DNA from: Dermatophagoides farinae | Taxonomy: Eukaryota; Arthropoda; Arachnida; Sarcoptiformes; Pyroglyphidae | Assembly (NCBI RefSeq): GCF_024713945.1 | Contig: NC_134684.1 | Span: 2,833,001-2,897,000, forward strand | DNA length: 64,000 nt | Direction: 5' to 3' | Shown here: positions 26,980 to 40,400 of the stretch, one piece after another | Position numbering within the stretch: the stretch's first letter is position 1 | Layout: the number at the start of each line of letters is the position of its first letter | Made by a program: the position numbers and the translations under genes | Notes under the pieces: model-generated | Databases searched by the model: none | Told to the model about the DNA's origin: nothing | The model's input: only the letters and a program-made list of their open reading frames with translations

Positions 26980-27202
26980 AATTATTGAACAAATTTGATT
27001 TCCATTTATTTCCCACAAAAAAAAATCAATTATAATGTTTCATTTGTGTCTATTTCCATATAGATTTTGGTTGATCTGTCGATCGGATATCTGTTAGTGT
27101 CAGCAGCAGCAGCAGACATTTATATATTTATTCATTTAGTCAGGCCAATCAATTCCATCTAAGCTGTCATATAATATAAAGCTGTCTGTGTGATTTCTGT
27201 TT

Positions 27203-27238
<36 letters not shown>

Positions 27239-30200
27239 GCTCTCTCTCGGTATTTATTATTCTGTTCATTTCATTCAAAACAATCAAAATAAAAATTGTT
27301 TCAAAAAAAAATAAAACAATAATTCTTCATCAATAATGTTTTTACGTCACAAATTCTTGTTGTTGTTGTTGTTTTTTTTTTGTTGTAACCTAACTGCCAA
27401 TTGTAGTGATCATTATCAAGCAAGAATCGTGAACATACATTATTAGTTGCTGTGTTCATTTAAAAAAATTCTCTGTGTGTGTGCGTGTGTTTGTGTGTGA
27501 TTCTAATTTTAACTCGAAGCTTTTCATGATTATTCTGTTGTTTTTGTTTTTGTTTTTTTTGTGGATCAATCAATTGTTTGTTTGACCTTTTTTTTATTAT
27601 ATTTCTCTTGATAAACACTTCAATATACTACAGTGGGTGTACTTGAATATTCTGATTACGATTATTTGGACTTGGCACCAAAAAATAAAAAATTTGTTTT
27701 TTTTTTAGTTTCAAAATTCTTGACCTTTTCCAATGGAGAGAACAAAAAAAAATGAAGAATGTAGAACCAACAGATGATGATGATTTTTTTTTTTTGGCTG
27801 GCTGTCAAATAAATTGATAAATCATTATGATTGATGAAATTGATGAAATTTCAACTGGATATTGAAACATTTTTTGTTTTTGTTCTTAGAGTAGAGTGTC
27901 CGCTGTATTTTTTTTTTTTGGATATTGTTTTTGTATGCATATGATTATTGATCGTTTTTGCCAATCATCACTATTCGATGATGATTGTTGTTGTTGTTGA
28001 TGTGTGTGTGTGTGTGTGTTTTTTTTAAACATTTTTCAACATAATTCATTGTTCACAGAATCACTGTTGTTATTCGTTTTTATTCGTTTTTTTTTCTCTC
28101 ACATCGTTTGTTGTTGATGATGAAAGTTGTAAGAATTTTTTTCTTTTTCTTTTTTCCAAGTGAGTGACGGATGTAAGCAAACAATACACACACACACACA
28201 CACACAAACAAAATTTACACAACTTCCTCATGTGTATAAATGTGATATAATTCAATTCGATTCTTGTTGTTGTTGTTGTTTCGATTTTTAGCTGTTATTT
28301 TTTTTCATGTTTTTTTCCCAAGCATCATTGTTTTCAATTACTTGTTTTGTTTTGTTTTGTTTTGTTTTTTCCATCCATTCAGCTTTTATTGTTTTCATTT
28401 TTTTTTCTGTTTTTGTTTGTTTGTTTTTAGTTCCATTTTTCATTCTTTTTCTTTTGTATAAATGAATCAATCATTTGAGATCTTATGGTGTTGAAAATGT
28501 CATGATCAAATTCTATTATGTTTGTATATAAAAAATAATCTAAAAGATTAAGATTCATTTCATTATCTCAAGCCATGCCAAACCAAAAAAAAAAAAAAAA
28601 TCAACCACCTACTCATTCACATGACTTGTATGTATGTGCGTATATCTGTATTTGTCGTCATCAATTATTATTATTATTAGAATTAACGTAGTTGATCCAG
28701 ATTTTCACCAAAGAAAAATCAACTTTAGAACTCTTTTTTTGTTTTTGTTTGATCACATTCGAATTTGGATAGTTTAGAATGTGTTCGTGTGTGTATGTCA
28801 TTTTTTTCGATTCTCAAAACGATATTCAATCGATATTCACAATCGATTGTTGTTTACTTTTGAAAGTTATTTGAATTTGAAAATCATTTGTATATTTGTA
28901 TTCATTTTTTTTTTGTTGCTGTTGTTGTTGTTTACTTTTATTCTAGGAAAAAGATAAATTCAATTCAATCAATGGTGATAATTGTTTGGAATATTTTGAT
29001 CAAAATTCTATTGAAAATATTTCCAATAATCATAAACAAACAAATATTGAAGAAAATCGTTCATTGTCATTGAAAGCAACAACAGTAGTAACTTCCGCAT
29101 CATCAACAACATCACAAACTAATAATACTATTATTGTGGATCAAATACAAAATTGTCAGCCACAACAACAAAAACAAGAATCTGGTTCAATATTGGAACA
29201 AGAACAACTAGTTCAATCGAATAGTAAAACAAATTATTATTGTTCTGAATTGATTACATTATCAAATCAGAAAATAAATGAAAATCATATGACAACAGAT
29301 GTGAATTGTACAACAACAGCCGATAAAAATAATATGGAAACAATGATGACAATGATGATGGCAAATAATAATAATAATAATAATAACAATCTCAATAATA
29401 ACATTAACAATAATAATGATGTTGATCCTTTTGAAGATGATGATGGAATTATTGATGATTCAAGACAAATTGTTGATAATCAAACATCATCAGCCAGACA
29501 ATCGGAAGATAGATCCGGTGGTTCCGGTAATACTGGTAAAACAAAACCGGATAGCTGTAGTAGTTATAGTAGTTTAAATAATGATGAAATGAATAGTGCA
29601 ACATCATTATATAGTCAAGAAAGTGCAATCGATACACGTATAACACGTGCAACGGCATCAACTAGACCTGTGAATATGAATTATCAACGTAAATATTCAT
29701 TGGCTGTACCTGGTGAACCAAGATATATTCATCGTCGTGAATCAGGTTCACGATCACCATTAAATTCAAGTTGTGGTGGTCTTAGTCCATCCGAACTAAG
29801 TACACCAAGTCCTAGTTGTAGTAATAGTATGTAAGTATTTTTCGTACGGTTTTTTTTATTCCATTTGATAAATGATGTTATTTTGTTTAATTTATTTTTT
29901 TCTTGGAAAAAAAATGAAAAATTATAGAAATGAAGATCATTCTTCATTAAGTAGCCATTCGATACATTCTAAACATTGTACATTATCGGTGGATGAATTA
30001 TTCCTGAAATCATCACATCATCAACAAACGGCAGCAACATTGTTACAAGCAGCTGCAGCGGCAGCTGCAGCCGGTATTGGTGTCGGTGTAGGTACACCAG
30101 ATGATGATGATGATGATGACGATGATGATGATGATGGAGAAGAAGGCATCTATGAAGATCTAATCCAAATGGATTCAGATAATAATAACAATAAAAATGA

Positions 30201-33200
30201 TAATGGATGTAGTAGTAATGTTGGTTGTAGTGGCGGAAATGAAAATGTAGTTAGTAATAAAAAGAACAAACATTCACGATTAATCGATGAATTATGTCGT
30301 AATCTTATACATTTAAAAACAACAACAACAACAACAACAACAATGGCTACATCATTGGATAATTGTAGTGATATTCGTAAATCGAATTCCAATTCAAATT
30401 CAACAATAAAATCAATAATATCGAATAAAGACAATGAACAATCGGACAAAGCTAACAATGATTCAACCAATAATGATATTGATGATCATACAAATGTCAA
30501 TAATAATAATAATAATAATAATCGACATCATCATCGTGAATCGATAGCAACGACAACTATAACAACAAATATGAAGAAACCAAAACAACGTAAAAAGTAT
30601 GTAGAAATATTTTACTTTATTCTGGCATTTATTTCCATGAAAAAAAAACCATGAAAAACACAATCATTCATCAATTTTTGTTTTTCATATTCATATAGTA
30701 GTATGACGGCCATAATAGCATCGTTATTATTACCAGATTCTTTGTGTCAAAAACTTGGTGCATCATTAAATACCGATCGTTCTTTTGTAAGTTTCATTTA
30801 ATATATATCGATAAATACAAATATACAATACAATATAATTAATAAAATGAACAATAAGAAAATAATGAATAAGAATTTTGCCATTGGCCTTTTTTTCTGT
30901 GCCAATAATAATTCTGTTTGTTATTTGTTATTATTGTTGTCATATTTTTACCACTAAAATATATTCGATTGTTTGTTTGTTTGTTTTTTTTTTCGTTTCC
31001 CAATTCTATATAGGAATCACATCGTTCCAATTCAAATAGTCGCAATAATGTAACATCAAATGATGACCAATTTAATAGTGATCAACAACAATCAACAACC
31101 GCAACAACAGCAACGACAAATTCAACGAAAAATAAAACCACTCATACAAATGAATGTTCATCAACATCATCATCATCAAAATATCGATCAAATAATGATA
31201 ATAATGTTGGCAAATCGATAAATACAAATCGTAAACGTAAAGGTTCTATAGCTCAAATTACTTCCGCATCGGCAACACGTCTTGTACGATTATTGCGACG
31301 TACACATAGTGCTGGTGCAAGTAAAGATGTACCATCATATGCATTATTTCTTGCTCATGAACCACCAAATGAACATAATAATGTATCATCAATGTTTGCG
31401 GCTTCAACAAAATCATCTGGCCATAATCATTCATCACATTATAGTAGTAGTAGTAGTAGTAGTAAAAATAAATCAAAATCACGGGTAAGTCAAACTTTTT
31501 TTTCCGGTTTTGTATTACTATCCGTTTATTTTATCATCATCATCATCATCATTATTGTTCATCAAACAAACATGAATAAACCCTATATGTTAAGAACAAA
31601 AAAAAAATTAATTAAGTTGAAGTTCATTGGAACAAAACTTTTTTGTGTTTGTCTGCTTTTTGTTTTTTTTTTTTGTTTGGCCTTATATCCGTTAATCATT
31701 CACATGGTGATGTTTGTCATGGAAATTTTTCCATTTTTTTTGTTTTTTTGGCAGGATCCTTTTTTTTCTTGTTCATGGATCCGAATCAATCAATCAAATA
31801 AATGTTCATCTTGATGCTGCCCGAACAAAATTTCATTTTTTTTTTTTTTTTTGGTTAGTTTGGTCTGGTTTTATTCTGACTTCAATGAAGATTGATCATC
31901 ATTGTCTGTGTTCAAAAAAAAGGCCAATTGATTTTTGAGAAAATGAAAATAAAAACTTTTCTCGTAATCCAAAAAGGTCTTCGAACTTTTTTCAGGTTTA
32001 TTATGATATTTGTTCTTTTTTTTCAAGGTTAGATTATTGAGTTTCTTGCTAAAATTTTTTAATTTTGTTATGAAAATTATTATTCTCATTAAATTTCACA
32101 AGACAAGAGTCCATGAATTGTATGATTCCTATCACACTATTCATTTGCTCTAGTCTTTAGAAGATTTCATAATTGCATTCTCAACATAAAGATTTGTTCT
32201 TAAGAGGATTTGTCCACTAGAAATCGATTTGCCAATATTAATGATGATGATGATGATCTTTTTTTTGGGGGTTTGCTCATCAAAACTTTCTCGTTTTTCT
32301 GTAAATCAATCAATTTAAATGAAGAAAATGAAGATTTTTCTCGAAACAAGACCAAAGAAAAAAAAACGATCATTTCTCTAATTTATTTTTTGGCCATGTT
32401 GATTTTAATAGTGAAAAGTAAAAGAAAAAAATCTGGATCAACCACCAAAACCAAAACTAATGGCTAGAATACGGTACACATATATATATATAGTTTGACA
32501 TTCATTTGGATGCTAATGAAAGCACAAAATGAAAGTTTTTTTTTCATATCGTTATTGTTTGCTGTTGTCATTGTCAAATGGATTCTGTGATGTGGAAGAA
32601 TTCTTATCATCATCATTGAATGTGGTTTATGCCAGATCGTACTTAAATCGGTTAAAAGTTTTTTTTTCGTTAGGTGGAAAAAGTTTCTGAAAGAAACTAC
32701 TGCATCTAACCCTATCATGAAAACACTTAACCATTAACTAGGAAAAAAAACATAGAATTTAAATAATATGAAATGAGAATAAAAGTTTTTTTCATTGCAT
32801 CAAAGTTTCAACAAAAAAAAAATCGAAAAAAAACCAGTAGAGGGTGAAAAAAAGTCTGAAAATCCTAAAAAACAGCAAGATTCTTCTTTTTTTTTTATTC
32901 ATAATCATTATTGTTATTAACGAATTTCTCCGAAATTGTTGTTTTTTTTCTACATTTTCTCTGGGCTTTCTCAGTTTTTTTTTCATCGATTTATTCGGAA
33001 CGATGAAGCAGAATCTTTCTTATGTAATAATTATTTCAACTAAAAAAAGATTCTTGTCACAGAATCACAGAAAAAAAAATTAGTGATGTACACAAAATCG
33101 ATTTCATCATCATCATCATCATCATCATTATCAACATTCGAACATATCTCAATCAATATTCATCTAAATATGAATGAATGAATGAATTAATGAATAAAGT

Positions 33201-33240
33201 GGAACAAGAAAATAAAAATCAAAGAAAATCATCAATATTC

Positions 33241-33271
<31 letters not shown>

Positions 33272-33736
33272 ACCGTAATGATCATAATGATTACGATTAT
33301 ATATTGATGAAATAGGAGAAAAATTGATTGATTGATAATAAAGATGATTAAATTGTGAATGTATGTAAATATATGATGGCCATTATAGATTATGATGATA
33401 ACAACAAAGTTCACATGATTTTTTTCTTCGTTGTTGTTGTTGTTGTTATGTAATATAATCTTTTCTTTTCAATGAAATTTTAATTCCGATGATTTTGTTT
33501 TTATTTTGATCGTATTAACATGCATGCATGCATGATGCATTCACTACATTTATTAAAAATTATAAAACATGATTCTAGGACACAAATTCATTCACTACAC
33601 TCAAACTTTATGTATGTGTTGTTGAATGTTTTGATGAAAATGGAAAAGTAACAAAAAAAAATTACGTATTCACATGATAACATTTGATCTTTGAATAATA
33701 TAAAATGGTTATATAGTGAATTCGGAAGGAAAAAAC

Positions 33737-33768
<32 letters not shown>

Positions 33769-36700
33769 TTCATTGGTATATCTACTCGACATTTTTTTAC
33801 ATTAACATGTAATATTTTTTTTCGCCCACTATTCACAAACACACACACATACACAAATCTGTGTAGTTTTTATGTTTAGTTTTGATGTTTAGTTTTTTTT
33901 TTTGTCTATTGGTCAAAGAATTCCCAAATGAAGTACAAAAATATAAACACATTTCATAAATAACATGACCAACCAAACAACAACAACAACAACAACAACA
34001 ACAAAAAATTTGCTATTTTCGGATATTATCAAAATGGAACCTGTTTACTGTTTCATTTCATTTTTTTTTTCGTCATCATCATTGTTGTTGTTGTTGTTGT
34101 TGTAGTCATTCGTATCATTCGATTTTATATCAATGAATGTTTGCTTGTATACAATAATATACAGTTGGTTAGAATTTTTTTTTTTTTTTTTTTGGAAGTC
34201 AACAATAAAAAAATAAAGAGAGAACAAAAAACCAAAGGCTAAAAAAAAACAATGAAACAGAATTTGTAAACTACAGTATATATAAATGGTTCAATTTAAC
34301 AAGAATCTTGATCTCTTCGTTCCGATGATGATGTGTAAATATTTTCATCAACAACAACAACAACAACAACCAACGGCCATCAATCAGAAATTCATTCAAA
34401 CACACACACACATATATATACACATTATATACATTATATAACAACTATATATTGTGACAAATGATAAAATAATTCAGCCATGAAAAACGTTATTCCGGCT
34501 ATTTCCATTATCAACGAATATTGAACTCAATATGATTTCAGATTTGTCTGATCTTCGGTCTCTTTCTCTCTTTCTCTTTCATTTTCTTTTGTCTAACTTG
34601 AATCATTGAGACTCAATAGTCACACATATGAAAATGATGATGGCATTCAATCTATATTGTGTGATTCACCCGAAGAACATTCTCATTCTCATTCTCATTC
34701 TATTTTTTTTTCTTTGTTGTCTACACATGCCAAAAATGGAAAAACAATCTTCTGGCTTTCTGTGTACTGTTCTATTTTTAGAAACTTCCTTGAAAAATAG
34801 TGGAAAAAAAGAATAAAAATAACGAAAGAGAACGCGAAAAACGACGCCATCGATAAGAGGGGACAAATCATTTTTTCATTTATTAATGTACACACACACA
34901 CACACACACAAAAAAAAAGCAAAAATCGGCTTCATTGAACCGTTCATTTGATGACTTTGATAACCGGATTCGAGTGTAGAAAATCAATACTAAAAAATTC
35001 ATTGAAAATGTTTTTCCCGGTTTTTTTTTTGTTTAGTTTTTTTCGTGTGTTGTGTACGCACACACACACACTCACACACAAACACACACCGGAAATTTGC
35101 ATTTGAAAATACCTTTTTCTTAGAATGAAATTTAATGCGAACCAAAAAAAAAAATTCATAAAAAAAATCTTATGAGCCTCATGATAATTGTCATGATGAT
35201 GAAGATAATGGAAACGATATTTATAGAATCCATACTGAATTCATCTGAATCATAATGAACTTTCTCAGTGATTCTTTTGTTGTTGTTGTTGTTGTCGTCA
35301 TGGATAATGAATCGAATTTAAATTCATTCAAATCAAATGAATAAAGAAACGATTCTGGCCGAAAAAAAGCCATTGTCTATTATCTTGTGATTTTTTTTTC
35401 ATTAAAAAAAATAAATCAAAGAAAATGTATGAGTTATCGATGCTTCCGAGGAACCTTTTTGCAACTTTTTTGCTTTAATGCGTAAATTTTGAAAATTTCA
35501 TTGATTCATATCCGTTCTATTTTATCATATTAACTTTTGTCTTTGATTATATCATCGGTATTATTAAATTCTATGGAAATTTGATAAAAGAATGAGATAA
35601 TGAATAATAATTTTTTTTTATTTTAGCCTAACAAAAGACAAAAAAAACTTATATTGATTCATTCAAACTTTCTATCAGTCTCTATTTATTTATTTTTCAT
35701 TGATTTCATAGACTTTTCCTATCTCATTTCATCATTTTCACTATCGCGGAAGTTTTTTTTTTTTTTTTTTGGTTTTTTTTGTTTTTTGTGTCGACACACA
35801 CACTATACAATCTTCGATTAACCTATTTTGGCATTTTGATTGTGATAGAAATTATTCAAGAAAACACACATGCATAGAATAAACATATAGTGAACGCGCA
35901 TGCACAGTGTATTTATTGAGATTTTGGACTGGTCTTGGTCTTGGTCTTGGAAACCCAAAATTAAACACACACAAAAATCAGTACAGCGAAAACAAAAACA
36001 GTTGAAAATTAATCGATTCATTCTATGAGCTGAATAATTAATTTTTCTTTTTATTTTTTTTTTTGTTCGTCATCAAATTGTACTTAGTGACAGACATTAT
36101 TGTTGATTGGTGTTTTTGGTGAATGTTTATCTTGTCTTGATGACTGAATTAATTTATTTATTATTATTCGTTGATTTTCTGTTTTGTTTTTTGTTTTCTT
36201 TTCAAAAAAAAAACGTAGTCAAAGAAACGACGATTAAAAGATAAATCAACAAAGAATCGTCCATCATCATCATCACCGGGCAATAATGGCAATGATGAAC
36301 AGGATCATTCACGTCATTCACGTCATCACTATTATCATCATCATCATCATCATCAACATGATCAACATGATGCAATGTAAGTAAATTTTTTTTTCTGTTT
36401 TGTTATCTTTTATTTTTCGTTTTTTTTTTATTCGAATGTAATTCGATATAATATGATACCTTAGAGATCGATAAAATAGAGCTTATTATATTCTTGAAAT
36501 GAATTCATTATGGAATCGAGAAAAAAAACCACTTATTGCATTATGAAAGTGGAATGAAATTGTTTCGAATTCAATTATATTACACACACACAGACACAGA
36601 CGTTGATTTAGTAGTCATCACCTGATTTAATCGAGTCCTCATTAATTCATGCAATTCTTTTGAATTCTTTTTTTTTTGAATCATACCTCCTACTTGATGG

Positions 36701-37428
36701 CCATTGACATTTAGTAGTTAGATTATCAAAACTTAATTTTTTTTCCATTGTAAATGATGATGACGATTGTCTTGTAAACAAAACAAAAAAAAAATGGATT
36801 CACATGTTACATGGAAAAACTAGCTCACCACCATTTGTTTGTTACGCAATCATAAATTGTAATTATTATTATTATTTTCATCTTGTGCATTCAACATTGA
36901 CACGCACACGCAATGAATGAAAATGAACAATTTGAATCATTGGAAAAAAAGAAAATGTCCAAGTATATGAACCATTTGGAACTTGTGGGCGAAGTGTGTG
37001 TGTGTGTGTGTATGAATGAAAGAATTGCACCCATTTTCATTATCATCATTTTCGATTATTTTTTTTTTCGTTGTTACTGTTGTTGTTGTTGATTCAACAT
37101 GATGAAATTAAATGTTTGTGATCAAAATTCTTTTTTTTTTTTTTTCTTGTCTTTCCATTATTGGTGAATGTGGTGGGTAGTTATATTTCTTCATCATCAT
37201 CATTATTTGATCCTGAATAAAAACAAGAACAGTTGTTGTTGTTGTTGTTGTTGTTGTTTATTTTTTTTTCGTTTTGTTTTGTCTATTCATTCATTGTTAG
37301 TTGGACGTACTTTTTCATTGTTTACACAATTGTGACATCCTTGTTTTCATTTTGTTGTTGTTGTTGTTATTATTATTATTATTCAAGTGCATGTGTGTTT
37401 AAATGTATGTTGATCGTTAATTCAAACC

Positions 37429-37459
<31 letters not shown>

Positions 37460-40400
37460 ATAAATTATCATATGCTTTTATTGAAACTTATTCATGTTCA
37501 AGAGCTAAATTGCATAATCTAACTATGAAGAAATTTGAATCAAATTCTGTATTGGATGTCAATGAATATTTTTGAGACCTACATACACCTAAACACTACA
37601 TTCATACAATGAAGCGCAAAGATCAATAGATTCAAATGATCAAATACTATTCATTTCGCTTAAATTTTTTTTTCGGTGGTTTTTTTTTCTCAGCCGTAAA
37701 TGTAACTATTACACACAGACAGACAGAATATTCCAAAAATTCAATGAGACAATCAACAACATGTTAGAAAAATGTTTAATTCTTCAAATTTTGAGAACAT
37801 TTTTTTTTCTTGATTGTTAAATTTTTTATATTAATGATGATGATGATGAATTTGAATAATAATCAGAAAGGTAATCAGGAATATTCTCATTATTCTTGTT
37901 CTGTTATTTGTCTTTGAAATCTTTAAGGAATATTAATTATTTCATTCTATAGACAACTAATAATAATAATAACAACAACAACAACAAAAACAACATTGGC
38001 TATAAGAAAATCAACAAAAAGAAAAATGAAAATTTTGTCATGTCACTTACAAACATACACCACTTAAACAAATATATAATATATAATAAACAAACTTTAT
38101 GTTTGTGATGTTTAAAATTCGTGTTGTTTATTTATTTTGTTGTTGTTGTTGTTGTTGTTTTGTTTGAGTTCTCTCGAGAGCCATCGAAAAAAAAACACCC
38201 ACCATAGACTTTCTCTGTGTGTGTGTGTGTGTCTGAGTTTATAAATAATACAATTGTAAATAACAGATGAAAATGAATTGAATGAATTCTTTAAGATGTA
38301 AACACACAAATTTTGAATTTTTTTTCTCGACATCATCATCATTGTGATGATTGTCGTTTTTTTTTACATATATACTGGATCGTTATTGAATGCAAATGAC
38401 GTTTTTATGGCATTTTTTTGTTTGTTTGTGTAGCTCACTACCATGTTTGGGCTACGTAGATGTGTGTAGTAGTAAAGTGATGACAAAGCCCGCGAGGATT
38501 TTTTTTTTTTTTTTTTTTTTTTTGTTAACTACCGATAAGCAAATCTCAATAAGAAATTGTTTATCAAGGACTGATGGATAAAGGAGGGGGGAAGAGAAGA
38601 ATCGGGGGAAAAAAATACTGAAATACTAACAACACAAAAAGTTGAATAAAAACTAAAAATTCTCAACAGAATCTAGTGAATGAATCAATTTTCTTACTAC
38701 AAAAAATGTAAAGAAAATGAAATAAAATAAAATCTAGTCAGAAAAAAAATAGTGAATCAGAATATTGAAAAGCAAAAAAAAAAAAATTTAGATTCAGGCT
38801 ATTATTTCTATGGAATAAGAGTAGAATAATAATCAAAGAATGAGAAAAGTTTGTTGTCAAATTTGGTTGATGTTGTTGTTGATTTGGTGGTGGTGGTGGT
38901 GGTGGCTGAAGATGATGATGTTGGTGTTAATATTACATGATTTTTTTCCTGCGTTTTTTCAAATAATTTTCATATATGCCAAGAATCTACGAGAATCGAT
39001 AATAAGAAATAGATAAATATTTGTTGCAAAGATTTTCTGTCTCACACACACACACACACACACGCACATAAAGCAAATCAATAATATATGAAATGTTTGT
39101 GTGTAAAAAAAAAAGATTGGTAAACAAAACGACTAAAGATTTTTTTTTATTTCGAAAATTTCATGAATAAAAAAAAATTGTTTTTTACGTGGTAATTTTA
39201 CAGAATTCCAATATTTTTATTTTTTTCTCAATTTCATTATTTTTCTATTTTTTTTTTGTTTGTATATTCATAGGTCGGGTAGTGGATCAGGCGGCCTGGA
39301 AGATATGAAACAACGGCTACGATTTTTGAGTCGTCGTCATACAGATTCATCATTACATGCATCGACTGTAAGGCCATCCCGTGACGAAGTGGAAAAATGG
39401 TCAAAATCATTTCGTGATCTTATGGCTAATCGATGTACGTTTTTTTTTTTTTGTTTTTTTTTCATAATTTATTTCTTCTTATTATTACATTTGTTTTGAA
39501 TGAAAATTGAACAAATGAAAAAAATACAGAATTACTAATAATAAAAATCTCTATATTCTTTCCGGTTAATTCTTTTTTTTTCTTTTTCTTTTTTGGTCGA
39601 ATTTGGCATTGGTCGTACAATTGTACTTTCGACATTGTACACAAAACTATACTGTACGAAAAACACACACACAGACGGTTCAGCATTATTTCGGGCGTTT
39701 CTTTGTCGTGAATTCTCTGACGAGAATATTGAATTTTGGTTAGCCTGTGAAGAATATCGTAAAATACGATCAAGTAAATTACGACATCGTGCAAAGAAAA
39801 TTTTTGACAATTATGTTGCTGTTGGTTCACCAAGGGAGGTAAGTTAAAATTGATTGTCGTCGATTGTCTATAAGTTGTTGTCAAAAAAAAAAAAAATTCT
39901 TTTTTTTTCGTTATCTAGTTTTTTTTGTTTTCATTTTCACTTTCCATAAATTATTGTCGAGAATTGTGGATTTTTTTTTTGCCCAACGCACCCTCCTCCT
40001 GTATGTGTATGTGTGTGTGTTTGTTTATATTGATCGTATCGATTCTATTCTAGCAATTTTAGATTCATTCATTACAGAATCCAGAATGTATATAATGATA
40101 AATAAAACGTAGAAAAATCTATTTACATTCAAATAACTGACGGATATTGACTAAATTCCATAGCTATGAAAAAATGATCATCATCATCATTATTATTATT
40201 ATATTTCAAACTAAATAATGACGATGATGATGATGATGATAACGGTACTTGTTGTGAGAAAAAAAACAAGTTCATTGAAAAATAGAGATAAACAACAACA
40301 ACAAAAAAAACAAAAGTTGTTGAATGTGCACATCGTCATTTGATTTATTATACAATGCACACACTTATACACACAACAAATAAACATCATTATATGATTT

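Larger units (their letters stand above)
16692..28946 (+). other. First intron of the RGS gene (12.3 kb)
   Basis: The donor GT at 16692 follows FK and the acceptor AG is at 28945-28946, both phase 0. The interior holds many microsatellites: GT 18186-18213, CA 19033-19081, AG 19567-19630, CA about 26738-26785, CAT 26928-26979 and CT about 27205-27238. It also holds a 27-base A tract (24741-24767), a perfect CRE-type octamer and one candidate alternative first exon. No nested gene is supported on either strand. Confidence 0.6.
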
